Part shown: one piece after another, positions 1 to 8,836 of the stretch
Position numbering within the stretch: the first letter of the stretch is position 1
Layout of the letters: each line of letters begins with the position of its first letter
Assembly (NCBI GenBank): GCA_965206145.1
Contig: CBDBIK010000005.1
Coordinates: forward strand, 248,001 to 312,000
Direction: 5' to 3'
DNA length: 64,000 nucleotides
From: CBDBIK01 sp965206145
GTDB lineage: Bacteria; Pseudomonadota; Alphaproteobacteria; TMED109
The notes under the pieces: generated by a model
What the model was told of the DNA's origin: nothing
The model's input: only the letters and a program-made list of their open reading frames with translations
Databases searched by the model: none
Position numbers and translations under genes: made by a program

Positions 1-1336
1 TGCGGGAAAGTTCGCGGGCCTTGCGCGCTGCCTCGCGAGCGATCGCTGCTTCGACCACCTTCTGCACAACCGCCTTGGCATCGTCAGGATGCTCCTGAAA
101 CCATTCCGTCAGCCCCTGCCCGATAATTCCCTCAACCACGGGCCTGACCTCTGAGCTGACCAGCTTTTCCTTGGTCTGGGATGAGAATTTGGGATCAGGA
201 ACCTTCACCGAAAGCACCCCAGTAAGTCCTTCGCGCATGTCATCGCCAGCGAGTTGCACCTTCTCACGGCGTGCGGATCCGAACTCTGTCACATAGCGGG
301 TGACTGCTCGGGTAAGCGCCGCCCGAAAGCCGGCGAGATGCGTGCCGCCGTCGCCCTGGGGGATCGTATTCGTGAAGCAACGCATGGATTCGTGGTAGGT
401 CCGATTCCATCGCATGGCGAGCTCAACTTCGATGCCATCTCGCTCGCCGTGAATCGCAATCGGACTCGCCTGCAGAGGCGTGTGTCCACGGTCAAGATGT
501 TCGACGAAAGCTTGGAGTCCGCCCTCGTAGTGGATTTCTTCGGTACGACTTTCTTCACCGCGCAGGTCGTTCAACACGATTTGAAGGCCGCCGTTGAGGA
601 ATGCGAGTTCACGTAGCCGACGTTCGAGCGTCTCGTAGTCGAACTGGATATTGGTGAACACGTTCGATGAGGGAAGGAACCTCACCTCGGTACCGACTCG
701 ATCATCCGCCTTGCCCGTTACCTCGAGCTTTCCTTCCGGCACCCCGTCAACAAAGTCCATCCGGTGTTCTTCGCTATCGCGCCAGATGGTGAGAGAAAGC
801 CTCTCGGACAGAGCGTTGACGACGGAGACACCGACCCCGTGCAGGCCGCCCGAAACTTTGTAGCTGTCGACATCAAACTTGCCGCCCGCATGCAAGTGCG
901 TCATCACCACCTCGGCCGCCGAGACGCCCTCTTCGGCGTGAATCTCGGTCGGAATTCCCCGCCCGTCATCACGGACGGTCACGGTGCCATCAGCTTCAAG
1001 TGATACATCGATGATGGTGCAGTACCCCGCCAGGGCCTCATCGACTGCGTTATCGACAACCTCGAACACCATGTGGTGAAGGCCCGTACCATCGTCGGTG
1101 TCGCCGATGTACATCCCGGGACGCTTGCGGACAGCCTCCAGCCCCCGGAGCACCTTGATGCTTTCGGCACCGTATTCCTTGCTGGAATGCCCCTTTTCGT
1201 CTTTGGTTTCCTCTCCTGGTTTTGGAGCAGCCTTGCCCGTCTCCTGCCTCGTCTTCGGATCTACCGAAGGGGTTTCTTTTTTCGTCTCCGAGGCTGTTTG
1301 CTCCGACTTCTTCGCACTTTCCTGTTTCGCGTTCAC
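1..1336 (-). CDS. gyrB: DNA gyrase subunit B, N-terminal part (cut by window edge)
   Basis: ATPase and transducer part of GyrB, which with GyrA introduces negative supercoils using ATP. About 445 residues are visible; the C-terminal end lies outside the window. GHKL ATPase motifs are clear: EVVDNAVDEALAG (about residue 92), DDGRGIP (about 122) and GGLHGVGVSVVNALS (about 160). The GTG start at 1336 overlaps the recF stop as GTGA, which shows translational coupling. The family usually begins only a few residues before the conserved SIKVLRGLEAVRKRPGMYIGD region. Here about 50 highly charged Lys/Glu/Thr/Pro-rich residues come first. No later in-frame start fits, so the extension looks real. Identification is certain. 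Confidence 0.96.
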   Translation of the reverse strand, partial: MNAKQESAKKSEQTASETKKETPSVDPKTRQETGKAAPKPGEETKDEKGHSSKEYGAESIKVLRGLEAVRKRPGMYIGDTDDGTGLHHMVFEVVDNAVDEALAGYCTIIDVSLEADGTVTVRDDGRGIPTEIHAEEGVSAAEVVMTHLHAGGKFDVDSYKVSGGLHGVGVSVVNALSERLSLTIWRDSEEHRMDFVDGVPEGKLEVTGKADDRVGTEVRFLPSSNVFTNIQFDYETLERRLRELAFLNGGLQIVLNDLRGEESRTEEIHYEGGLQAFVEHLDRGHTPLQASPIAIHGERDGIEVELAMRWNRTYHESMRCFTNTIPQGDGGTHLAGFRAALTRAVTRYVTEFGSARREKVQLAGDDMREGLTGVLSVKVPDPKFSSQTKEKLVSSEVRPVVEGIIGQGLTEWFQEHPDDAKAVVQKVVEAAIAREAARKARELSR

Positions 1337-2490
1337 TGTTCTTCTCCCGGACTGGCCGCTACCCGGACCGCCCGTATCGAAACCCGCTGCAGTTCACGAA
1401 AGCCCTCAAAGGGTTCGGCATCGGTTCCTGTAAGCCACACCTGAGCTCCCAGCCCTTCGAGCTCATCAGCAAGGGCAACGCGGCGCTGAAGATCAAGGTG
1501 GGCAAACACCTCGTCGAGAAGAACGACGGGAGGCTCGCCACGACGTTCCGTCTCGATCCGGGCTGCCGCCAGCGCAAGGCTTACCAACAGAGCCTTCTGC
1601 TCTCCTGAAGAGCAACGAGCGGCATCAGTTCCCCATGCGCGGTGGCGTACCAGAAAATCGCTCCGGTTCGGGCCCGACGTGGTGCGGCCCACCCGCAGGT
1701 CCGTATCGCGCCGATTGCAGAAGATTTCCTCGAGGCGCTCGGTCGCAGGTTCCTCGCCCAATTCGGCGATAAGTCCCTCTACTTCACCTCGCACTTCCAC
1801 GTCCGCTGCCGGAAAACGGCCGGTCGGACGGGCAAGCGATACGCTTAGACGCTCGACGCCGGTCATGCGGGATTTTGCGAGGCGGACAGCGGCCTCGGCC
1901 ATCGCCCGTTCGACTGGGCGAAGCCAGGAATCTTCCCCGCCCCGCTCAAGAATCTCCCGCCGCTCGCGGGCATGCCGCCCCCAGGCAGTTGCAAGAGAAA
2001 CGTGGGAAGGGTCAGTGCCGGCAATCAATCGGTCGAGAAAATTCCGCCTCGCCGAAGGAGACGCATTGAAAATCCCGTCCATCGTCGGAACCAACCAATG
2101 CACCGACACAAGATCTCCGAGCTGGCGGTTGTTGGCATCGACGCCGTCGATGCGGACGCGGCGGCGGCCATTTCGCTCCCAGCCAGTACCAACACGCAGG
2201 GTCTCACCACCGGCGCGGAGAATCGTCGAGACCGACCAGCGGCCCTCTCCTTCCCGAGCCAACTCGGCGAGCCGAGCCCGCCGCAGGCCGCCGCCCGGAG
2301 CAAGCATCGAAATCGCCTCGAGAAGGTTGGTCTTGCCTGTTCCATTGGGACCGACAAGGGCGATCGCGCGGGCCTCCGGAGCAAGCCGGAAAGCCGCATG
2401 ATTGCGGAAATCGGAGAGCTCGATCTGCTCCACGCCTGCACACAAGGCGAACGGAGCAGATCCTCGGGGGATCGTCTGGACTGCCAGCAT
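1333..2490 (-). CDS. recF: DNA replication and repair protein RecF
   Basis: ABC-type ATPase that helps load RecA at single-strand gaps with RecO and RecR. The 385-residue product has the Walker A GPNGTGKTNLLEAI near the N terminus, after the ELSDFRN strand typical of RecF. An SSGEQKALLVSLALA signature and a VVLLDEVFAHLD Walker B lie in the C-terminal third. I chose ATG at 2490, 10 bases after the dnaN stop. An in-frame TTG at 2526 would overlap dnaN by 26 bases and seems less likely. It sits in the order dnaA-dnaN-recF-gyrB on the minus strand, and its stop overlaps the gyrB GTG. Confidence 0.95.
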   Translation of the reverse strand: MLAVQTIPRGSAPFALCAGVEQIELSDFRNHAAFRLAPEARAIALVGPNGTGKTNLLEAISMLAPGGGLRRARLAELAREGEGRWSVSTILRAGGETLRVGTGWERNGRRRVRIDGVDANNRQLGDLVSVHWLVPTMDGIFNASPSARRNFLDRLIAGTDPSHVSLATAWGRHARERREILERGGEDSWLRPVERAMAEAAVRLAKSRMTGVERLSVSLARPTGRFPAADVEVRGEVEGLIAELGEEPATERLEEIFCNRRDTDLRVGRTTSGPNRSDFLVRHRAWGTDAARCSSGEQKALLVSLALAAARIETERRGEPPVVLLDEVFAHLDLQRRVALADELEGLGAQVWLTGTDAEPFEGFRELQRVSIRAVRVAASPGEEQ

Positions 2491-2500
2491 CCGGGGTACG

Positions 2501-3691
2501 TCAGACCCGAAGAGGCATGACGACAAATAGCGAACCGGTATCGTCGCTATCGAGGATGCTCACCGCGGTTCCGGAATCTCCAAACTGCACCGTAATCTCT
2601 TTGCCCGAAGCCACGGTGCACACGTCAAGCAAGTACTGCGCGTTGAAACCGATCGTGATTTCATCGCCCTCGAAACTGACGTCGAGCGTCTCCTCCGCAC
2701 CACCCCGGGAGGGATCGCGTGCGGAAACCGTGAGCTGATTACCGCTGATGTCAAAACGGATCGCCTTGCTTTTGGAATCGGTGAGCGTCCCCACCCTGTC
2801 GACGGCTCCCATGAAAAGTGGACGTGGCACGGTCAGGGTTTTGTCATGACCACCCGGTTTGCCATGACCGCCCGGGATGACTCGCCCGTAGTCGGGGAAG
2901 ACTCCGTCAAGCAACCGGGTGATCAGCGTCACTCCGCCGATTTTCAGGTGAAGCTTGGTGGGCAAGACCTCGACTTCCACCTTGCCGCCGAAATCGTTCA
3001 ACAACCGGACGATTTCATGCAGTGCCTTGCTCGGGAGAAGAATCCCGGAATCAAGCGCTTCCGCTCCCTTCGGACGAGGGATTTCAATCCGGGAAAGCCT
3101 GTGTCCGTCCGTGGCAACGCTGCGTAGCAGACCATTCCCGTTCTCGTTCACCGAATGGATGAAGACTCCGTTGAGGTGAGAACGCATGTCGTCCTTCGAC
3201 ATCGAAAACTGGGCGCGTTCGATAAGGTGCCTGAGTTCGGTTGATTCAATTTTGAAATTACCAGCCTTCTCGGCGGCGTCGAACGTGGGGAACTCTTCGG
3301 AAGAAAGCGTGCTCAGCGCAAAGCGGCTGGATCCCGCGGACAGTACGAGACTTTCTTCCGTGGCCAGCGGCGGGAGCCCGGACGGCCCTTCTTTGGTCTT
3401 GGCCTCCGATACCTCGCCCATCTCGACAAGAATTTCTGCCTTCTCGGGGATCTTCCGGACGATGTCGTGGAACACGTGTGCATCCACCGTCACCGTGCCT
3501 TCTTTCTCGATAGAGCCCTCGAGACGCTCGATCACGTAAAGCTCGAGATCAGTCGCGGCGAACTCAATGATTCCATCTTTGGCTCGCACCAGCACGTTCG
3601 AGAGGATGGGTACTGTGCTACGGGCCTCGACCACGCCATGGAGGTGCTTCAGAGGGGCCAGGAGTGTTTCTCGGGAAAGTTTGAATTTCAT
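2501..3691 (-). CDS. dnaN: DNA polymerase III sliding clamp, beta subunit
   Basis: Ring-shaped processivity clamp of the replicative polymerase. The 396-residue product begins MKFKLSRETLLAPLKHLHGV and continues with VPILSNVLV, typical of DnaN. It ends in FVVMPLRV, matching the family's conserved VMPM(R)-type C terminus that contributes to the client-binding pocket. The start at 3691 is an ATG, about 150 bases after the dnaA stop. The order dnaA-dnaN-recF-gyrB marks a classical replication-initiation block. Nothing odd was seen. Confidence 0.97.
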   Translation of the reverse strand: MKFKLSRETLLAPLKHLHGVVEARSTVPILSNVLVRAKDGIIEFAATDLELYVIERLEGSIEKEGTVTVDAHVFHDIVRKIPEKAEILVEMGEVSEAKTKEGPSGLPPLATEESLVLSAGSSRFALSTLSSEEFPTFDAAEKAGNFKIESTELRHLIERAQFSMSKDDMRSHLNGVFIHSVNENGNGLLRSVATDGHRLSRIEIPRPKGAEALDSGILLPSKALHEIVRLLNDFGGKVEVEVLPTKLHLKIGGVTLITRLLDGVFPDYGRVIPGGHGKPGGHDKTLTVPRPLFMGAVDRVGTLTDSKSKAIRFDISGNQLTVSARDPSRGGAEETLDVSFEGDEITIGFNAQYLLDVCTVASGKEITVQFGDSGTAVSILDSDDTGSLFVVMPLRV

Positions 3692-3845
3692 TGACTTTTA
3701 GCGTTTCAATCGGCGTTTCCCGTTGCGCGGAGCATGCGCTACGAACGATGCTTCGGGACTTTCGACTCGGCCCTCCATTCTAGCAAAAAACCGAGATCGC
3801 GCACCCTTTCGGAAAGCACTCGTCCCGATCGGTTGGAAGACCCGC

Positions 3846-5183
3846 TCAACCTTCGATCTGGCGCCGCAAGAGGTCGACCTCTTCGGCAAAAATGGGATCT
3901 TCACGGAACCGGTTAATTTGCCGAATGGCATGGATCACAGTGGTGTGATCGCGGTCGAATCTTCGGCCGATCTCGGGAAGGCTCATCGAGGTCAATTGCT
4001 TGCAAAGCCATATCGCCACCTGCCGCGGGCGGGCGACGGCCCGTGAACGCCGCCGGGAGTTCAGCTCGCGCTTGAGAATGCCGTAGTGCTCGGCGGTGCA
4101 GGACTGGATATCGTCAACCGTCACTCGGCGTGCATTTGCATGCAACAGGTCCCTGAGGATGTCGCGAGCCATGTCAATTGTGACCGCTTGCCCCGCCAGT
4201 TCGGCATGGCTCACGATGCGGGTCAACGCACCGGTGAGCTCCCGAATGTCGTTGGTGATCCTCTGCGCCAGGAATTCCACCACCTCTGGATCGACCAACC
4301 CTTTCGCCTCCTCGACTTTGGATTCGAGGATGCCCTTCCTGAGTTCGTAGGTGGTCGCACCGAGTTCGGCGACCAAGCCCGAGCCGAGCCGAGAACGAAG
4401 CCTCTCGTCCACGTTTTCCAGATTCACCGGAGCTCGATCGCCCGATACCACGATCTGCTTACCGACGCTGGCAAGCGTGTCGAACGTGTAGAAGAACTCT
4501 TCCTGGGTTTGGGTCTTGCCACCGATGAACTGGATGTCGTCAACCATCAAGACGTCAACCGAACGGTACTTTTCCTTGAATGCATCGACATTGCGAAAAC
4601 GGATGGCGTTGACGAACTCGGTGGTGAACCTCTCGGCTGAGAGGTACACCGCTTTGCGCTTCCCCTCGTCCCGGATGTGCCAGGCAATCGCGTGCATCAG
4701 GTGAGTCTTGCCAAGTCCGACACCGCCGGAGAAAAAAAGAGGATTCATCGAGGATTGTGGGCTCTCGGCCACGCGCCGGGCCGCAGCCTCGGCAACCTTG
4801 TTAGATGCTCCCACCACGAAGTTCTCGAACCGGCGCTGCTCTTCGAGTGGGCTTCCTGCAACATGCTTGCTGGTCGATTCAGCCCGGGCGGCGATTCCGT
4901 TCCCTGATTCGGTCGTTGAAGAATCCTTAACAATCACAAAATCGAGTTTGGTCACGGTCCGGTCAGTCTCGAGCCAACTCGTCCGGAGGTGGTCGAGGTA
5001 GTGGGACAAGATCCACTTGCGATGAAAATCAGAGGGAAGGGAAAGGATGACGCGAGTGTCCGCCCGACCGGCGACAGCAAGAGGTCGAATCCAGCTCTCG
5101 AAAACCGCACGGCCCAGTCGCTCCTGGAGCTGCGTCCGAACGGTTTGCCAGTCGTGAATCGTTCGCGAAAGCACCTGCTCCAT
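3846..5183 (-). CDS. dnaA: Chromosomal replication initiator DnaA
   Basis: AAA+ initiator that binds DnaA boxes and opens the origin. The product is 445 residues. Domain I is residues 1-75, followed by a linker. The AAA+ core has Walker A GGVGLGKT (153-160) and Walker B VDVLMVDDIQ. The DNA-binding domain IV carries the signature around DRDHTTVIHAI. An upstream ATG at 5216 has no Shine-Dalgarno sequence, whereas ATG 5183 follows GGGAG at a suitable distance and gives the usual MEQV..WQTVRTQLQ start, so 5183 was chosen. Domain II is short, as is common in alphaproteobacteria. A probable promoter lies at 5291-5319. Confidence 0.96.
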   Translation of the reverse strand: MEQVLSRTIHDWQTVRTQLQERLGRAVFESWIRPLAVAGRADTRVILSLPSDFHRKWILSHYLDHLRTSWLETDRTVTKLDFVIVKDSSTTESGNGIAARAESTSKHVAGSPLEEQRRFENFVVGASNKVAEAAARRVAESPQSSMNPLFFSGGVGLGKTHLMHAIAWHIRDEGKRKAVYLSAERFTTEFVNAIRFRNVDAFKEKYRSVDVLMVDDIQFIGGKTQTQEEFFYTFDTLASVGKQIVVSGDRAPVNLENVDERLRSRLGSGLVAELGATTYELRKGILESKVEEAKGLVDPEVVEFLAQRITNDIRELTGALTRIVSHAELAGQAVTIDMARDILRDLLHANARRVTVDDIQSCTAEHYGILKRELNSRRRSRAVARPRQVAIWLCKQLTSMSLPEIGRRFDRDHTTVIHAIRQINRFREDPIFAEEVDLLRRQIEG

Positions 5184-5740
5184 GCGTTCACACTCCCGTG
5201 AAGGAACCCCATCCATTCAGGGAGGATCAGCATGTTCTTGCGCACGAAAAGCGCACAAAAGTTCTTTTATATCAGTCTTTTAGAACTGCTATAATAGCTG
5301 CACTCTCCCAAGTACACAAATACGCTAGACCTCGCGCAAAGGCCGCGCAACAAGAACATTCAAGCAAAAATTTCTACTTCCCTAGAACGTCCGACGGTCT
5401 TTCCTGCAAGGTCAAGAAATTACGAGCAATGCTGAGTCGGACTCTCAGGCAGGCAAAATTTGAAGGACCTTGGAAGGAGTATTTTTTGACCTGAACATAG
5501 ATAGAATTTGCTGCTCAAAAAGCCCTCTCGAGCTCCCTCCCGCAGCACGCGCCACTATCTCGAAGCGAAGACACAATCTGCCAGAAACGATTTGTAAAGA
5601 CGAGATGTCTTCGGGGCCTTGCGATTCGAATTCGCCGTTGAAGCGAAATCTGGAAGAGAGGCGAATCCGGAAGATCTGTGCCGAACAGAGATGGCGAGCA
5701 GGCCATCGTCGAATGGAGGGGGACGATGCCCCACTCCGGA
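5184..5740. other. dnaA-rpsT intergenic region, no gene seen
   Basis: 557 bases upstream of dnaA and downstream of rpsT (both minus strand). It is visibly more A/T-rich than its surroundings and contains the candidate dnaA promoter. I looked for TTATCCACA-type DnaA boxes and CtrA-type TTAA-N7-TTAA sites on both strands and saw none, so origin function is not supported by motif. Reading frames here are short and show no domain. Confidence 0.5.
5291..5319 (-). promoter_or_regulatory. Candidate sigma-70 promoter of dnaA
   Basis: On the minus strand, TTGTGT (5314-5319) is separated by exactly 17 bases from TATTAT (5291-5296). The placement gives a leader of roughly 100 bases before the dnaA ATG. 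The -10 lies inside a short inverted repeat (GCTAT-A-ATAGC). Assigned by eye only. Confidence 0.4.
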
Positions 5741-6004
5741 TCAGGCCAGTGCGCGGATCCGGGCATTGAGGCGGGAAATGCGCCGAGCCACGGTCCGGGC
5801 GGACAAGATCCCGCGCTGGGAACCGCGCATGAGATCGCTCTGGGCGGCAGAGAAGGCCTTCATTGCCGCACCACGATCGCCACTTGCGATCGCCTCCTCG
5901 ACAGCACGGACCATCGTGCGGATCCGGCTGAGCCGACTCCGATTAACCTGATGACGGCGTACGTTCGTACGAATCCGTTTCTTGGCCGAGGCGTGGTGCG
6001 CCAT
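5741..6004 (-). CDS. rpsT: 30S ribosomal protein S20
   Basis: Primary 16S rRNA-binding protein of the small subunit. The 87-residue product is very basic and begins MAHHASAKKRIRTN, the classic S20 N terminus, followed by RSRLSRIRTMVRAVEEAI. The length matches the family. The start is the MAHH methionine rather than an upstream in-frame codon that would add 20 unrelated residues. The rpsT-dnaA neighbourhood is widespread in alphaproteobacteria. Confidence 0.95.
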   Translation of the reverse strand: MAHHASAKKRIRTNVRRHQVNRSRLSRIRTMVRAVEEAIASGDRGAAMKAFSAAQSDLMRGSQRGILSARTVARRISRLNARIRALA

Positions 6005-6060
6005 GGAGGTCTCCACAAAAGCGAGGAAGGGAGATCTTCTACCCTCTTTCCCCGCCAAGG

Positions 6061-6834
6061 TCAACGATTCTTGAAGTTGGGCTTGCGCTTTTCGGAGAAA
6101 GCCTCCATCCCCTCGGTGCGATCCTCGGTGGCGAAGGTCGACTGGAAAAGTCGCCGCTCGAAGAGAATCCCTTCATCAAGGGTAGAGGCATACGCGCGAT
6201 CCACCGCCTCCTTGGTCATCATCACGACCGGTTCGGATTTTTCCGCAATGGTTTCGCCGACCCTGAGCGCCTCATCCAGCAGCCCGTCTGCTGGCACGAT
6301 GCGACTCACAAGGCCTGCCCGCTCCGCCTCCTCGGCATCCATCAGTCGGCCGGTCAACATCATCTCCATCGCCTTCGCTTTGCCGACAGCGCGGGGAAGC
6401 CTCTGCGTGCCACCGGAGCCAGGAATGGTGCCGAGGTTGATCTCGGGCTGTCCGAAGCGGGCTGTATCAGCGGCGAGAACGATGTCGCACATCATCGCTA
6501 TCTCGCACCCGCCTCCGAGTGCATAGCCAGCGACAGCGGCAATGACGGGTTTGCGGCAATGCGAGAGGCGCTCCCACGGCTTGATGAAGTCCTTGTGGAT
6601 CACATCAGCGAAACTCTTCTCCAGCATCTCGCGGATGTCGGCACCGGCAGCAAATGCCTTTTCCGATCCCGTGAGCACGATGGCACCTACCGCTCCATCT
6701 TCCTCAAAGGCATCAAGTGCCTCACCGAGTTCGCGGATAAGTGCCGCGTTGAGTGCGTTGAGTGCATCGGGGCGATCGAGAAAAATAAGTCCCACCGATC
6801 CCCGGGTTTCGGTCTTTATGCACGTGAAAGCCAT
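6061..6834 (-). CDS. Enoyl-CoA hydratase (crotonase family)
   Basis: Hydrates 2-trans-enoyl-CoA to 3-hydroxyacyl-CoA in fatty-acid beta-oxidation. The 257-residue product has the oxyanion-hole segment FAAGADIREM and the core AVAGYALGGGCEIAMMCDI. The two catalytic glutamates of the hydratase subgroup are present (GGGCE and GQPEINLG), followed by GTIPGSGGTQRLPR. The ATG at 6834 follows a GAGG Shine-Dalgarno sequence and gives the normal MAFTCIKTE start. It lies just upstream of rpsT on the same strand, an arrangement common in Rhodospirillales. The exact chain-length preference cannot be read from sequence. Confidence 0.92.
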   Translation of the reverse strand: MAFTCIKTETRGSVGLIFLDRPDALNALNAALIRELGEALDAFEEDGAVGAIVLTGSEKAFAAGADIREMLEKSFADVIHKDFIKPWERLSHCRKPVIAAVAGYALGGGCEIAMMCDIVLAADTARFGQPEINLGTIPGSGGTQRLPRAVGKAKAMEMMLTGRLMDAEEAERAGLVSRIVPADGLLDEALRVGETIAEKSEPVVMMTKEAVDRAYASTLDEGILFERRLFQSTFATEDRTEGMEAFSEKRKPNFKNR

Positions 6835-6859
6835 GATCATTCCTCGCTCGACAGCGCGT

Positions 6860-7231
6860 CTAGCGACGCGGCGCGAGAGTGTAGCGGACGCGGGATCCAC
6901 CCGCAGGCGCATCCACAACCGTTACCACGAGACGTTCACCCTCACGTTCGAGAACCACCTCGGGCACATCAAGAACAGCCCACCCGAACACCGGCAAGAT
7001 ACCCCTATAGAAATCCCGAACCTCATCCGCCGTGATGCGACCCTCCGCCTCGCCCACGGCGATGCGTCCTGACGGGGTATCGAAATTGGTGCACGTGTCC
7101 GCCGACTCGATCAGTCCCTCCATAAGTGGCAGATCCTCAAAGCAACTCATGAATTCTGCTGCGGATGCGGGACGCAGAAAAAGTGCGGCGACGAACGCAA
7201 TCACGAAGCCGCAGACGAACAAACGCATCAC
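6860..7231 (-). CDS. Small secreted conserved protein of unknown function
   Basis: 123 residues. The N terminus is a clear signal peptide: Met, Arg, a hydrophobic run of about 17 residues, then an ASA-A cleavage site near residue 24. The mature part contains LPLMEGLIE, a FDTPSGRI segment and RITADEVRDFYRGILP, then a GWAVLD strand. I recall this pattern from small periplasmic proteins beside the same crotonase gene in other alphaproteobacteria, but no function is known to me. It ends 26 bases before the hydratase start and may be co-transcribed with it. Confidence 0.75.
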   Translation of the reverse strand: MMRLFVCGFVIAFVAALFLRPASAAEFMSCFEDLPLMEGLIESADTCTNFDTPSGRIAVGEAEGRITADEVRDFYRGILPVFGWAVLDVPEVVLEREGERLVVTVVDAPAGGSRVRYTLAPRR

Positions 7232-7311
7232 AAAACCCCTCTTCCTTTAGCCCAACAGAAAGGGAAGGGATTATATACTTAGAGGAACGGTATCAGCCGG
7301 TCCTATGAACC

Positions 7312-7947
7312 ATGAACGAAAGGCCCATTGGCGATCCAAATAGTTCGTCGACCACGCAACCTCGTTCCAGGAGCCGCTCCGTCTTCTCCCCACTACCGCA
7401 AGGACCGTTCGAGATTATCTACGCTGATCCGCCGTGGAACTACAAGGGTCAACGACAACATGCGGGCAAGGACAAAAATGATACCGGCGGTGCGGAAAGA
7501 CACTATTCGACACTGACGCTTCAACAGCTCATGAAGCTTCCTGTCCCGGGAATTGCTGCAAACAACAGCCTGCTTTTCCTGTGGGCAACAAACCCGCACC
7601 TGGACCAAGCCATTGACCTTGGCAAAGCGTGGGGGTTTGCGTGGGCCACGGTGGCCTTCGTGTGGGACAAGGTCCGCGTCAATCCCGGCTTCTACACCAT
7701 GAGCCAGTGCGAACTTTGCCTAGCCTTCAAACGAGGAAAGATCCCCCGGCCGCGTGGAGCTAGAAATATCCGCCAGTTCGTTAGCGTAAAACGTGGCAGT
7801 CATTCGGAGAAACCCAACGAAGTGCGCCAGCGAATCAATCGCATGTTTCCCCGCCAAAACAAAATCGAACTGTTTGCCAGAAGGTCGTCCCCCGGGTGGC
7901 AAGCGTGGGGCTCGGAGAGTGATGGCGTGGTAAGGATTCAGCGCTGA
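7312..7947 (+). CDS. MT-A70 family N6-adenine DNA methyltransferase, orphan
   Basis: Predicted S-adenosylmethionine-dependent adenine methyltransferase of 211 residues. The catalytic motif DPPW is in EIIYADPPWNYKGQ (about residue 34). SLLFLWATNPHLDQAI and the C-terminal SEKPNEVRQRI..KIELFARR segment are typical of MT-A70 proteins. No restriction endonuclease or second methyltransferase subunit lies near, so it is an orphan. It stands alone between a divergent secreted protein and the convergent mutM, with which it overlaps by 10 bases. Phages and mobile elements often carry this family, so transfer is possible. The target site is unknown. Confidence 0.88.
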   Translation: MNERPIGDPNSSSTTQPRSRSRSVFSPLPQGPFEIIYADPPWNYKGQRQHAGKDKNDTGGAERHYSTLTLQQLMKLPVPGIAANNSLLFLWATNPHLDQAIDLGKAWGFAWATVAFVWDKVRVNPGFYTMSQCELCLAFKRGKIPRPRGARNIRQFVSVKRGSHSEKPNEVRQRINRMFPRQNKIELFARRSSPGWQAWGSESDGVVRIQR

Positions 7948-8768
7948 CACGAGGTGCAGTAGAAGGTTGAACGCCCCGCCTGCACAAGACGCCGAACTGC
8001 CTTTCCGCATCCCGGACAGGATTTTCCCTCGCGCCCGTAAACGGCGAATCGATGCTGGAACCAGCCCGGCTCTCCCCCAATGCCGGCATGATCACGCAAG
8101 GTCGATCCACCCGATTCCACGGCCTCGGCAAGCACCTCCCGGATCGCCTTTGCAAGACGTTCCGAACGTACGGGACCTAGGGAGCCTGCAGGCTTGCGAG
8201 GGCTGACCCCTGCTCGAAAAAGCGCTTCGCAGGCGTAGATGTTTCCAAGGCCTGCGATCGTGCGCTGGTCCATGAGGGCGGCCTTCACGATCCCACGCTT
8301 CCCTCGAAATGCCTCACGGAGCGCACTACCCTGGATCTCGAGAGGCTCAGGTCCCAGCGTACGCAGTCTGGGGTCATCCAATTCCATGCCCGCGGGGATG
8401 AAATCGATCACGCCGAAGCGCCGGGGGTCGCGCAGGGTGAGACGCAGAGCGTTCCGGCGTCGATGCATGAGAATGATGGCGAAGTGGTCGTGCGGACCGG
8501 GGGCAGAAAATTTCGGCTTCTCGAGAAAAATTCTTCCCGACATGCCGAGATGGAAAAGAAGCGTCTCCTCGGAATCGAGATCAATCAGTCCGTATTTGGC
8601 ACGGCGACGGACTGCTTCGATACGTCGCCCGGTCAGTTTGTCGGCAAGTCCGTGAGGGAAAGGAGAACGCAGGCCTTTGCGCCGAATCTCGACTCCAGAA
8701 ACGTGAAGGCCTTGCACCCGGGATGCGAGTGCCCGGCAGACCGTCTCAACCTCGGGCAGTTCAGGCAC
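7938..8768 (-). CDS. mutM: Formamidopyrimidine-DNA glycosylase
   Basis: Bifunctional glycosylase/AP lyase removing 8-oxoguanine and formamidopyrimidines. The catalytic nucleophile is the N-terminal proline exposed after Met removal, so the start must be the GTG at 8768 that directly precedes PELPEVETVCRAL; longer starts would bury the proline. The product is 276 residues. The helix-two-turn-helix core contains QRTIAGLGNIYACEAL, and a C-terminal zinc finger is seen as CPGCGKA...CTSC. It is divergent from coaBC with a 68-base gap. In many relatives ubiE and ubiB lie in this gap; here they are absent. Confidence 0.95.
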   Translation of the reverse strand: MPELPEVETVCRALASRVQGLHVSGVEIRRKGLRSPFPHGLADKLTGRRIEAVRRRAKYGLIDLDSEETLLFHLGMSGRIFLEKPKFSAPGPHDHFAIILMHRRRNALRLTLRDPRRFGVIDFIPAGMELDDPRLRTLGPEPLEIQGSALREAFRGKRGIVKAALMDQRTIAGLGNIYACEALFRAGVSPRKPAGSLGPVRSERLAKAIREVLAEAVESGGSTLRDHAGIGGEPGWFQHRFAVYGREGKSCPGCGKAVRRLVQAGRSTFYCTSCQR

Positions 8769-8836
8769 AGCAAGGATCCCATACATAAACCTGAAGAGCC
8801 AGTTCCTTTGCGCAACCTGTGCGGGGAGCTCGACCA

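Noticed and set aside
3723..4046. Plus-strand frames opposite dnaA
   Set aside because: Shadow frames of dnaA and its downstream spacer without similarity.
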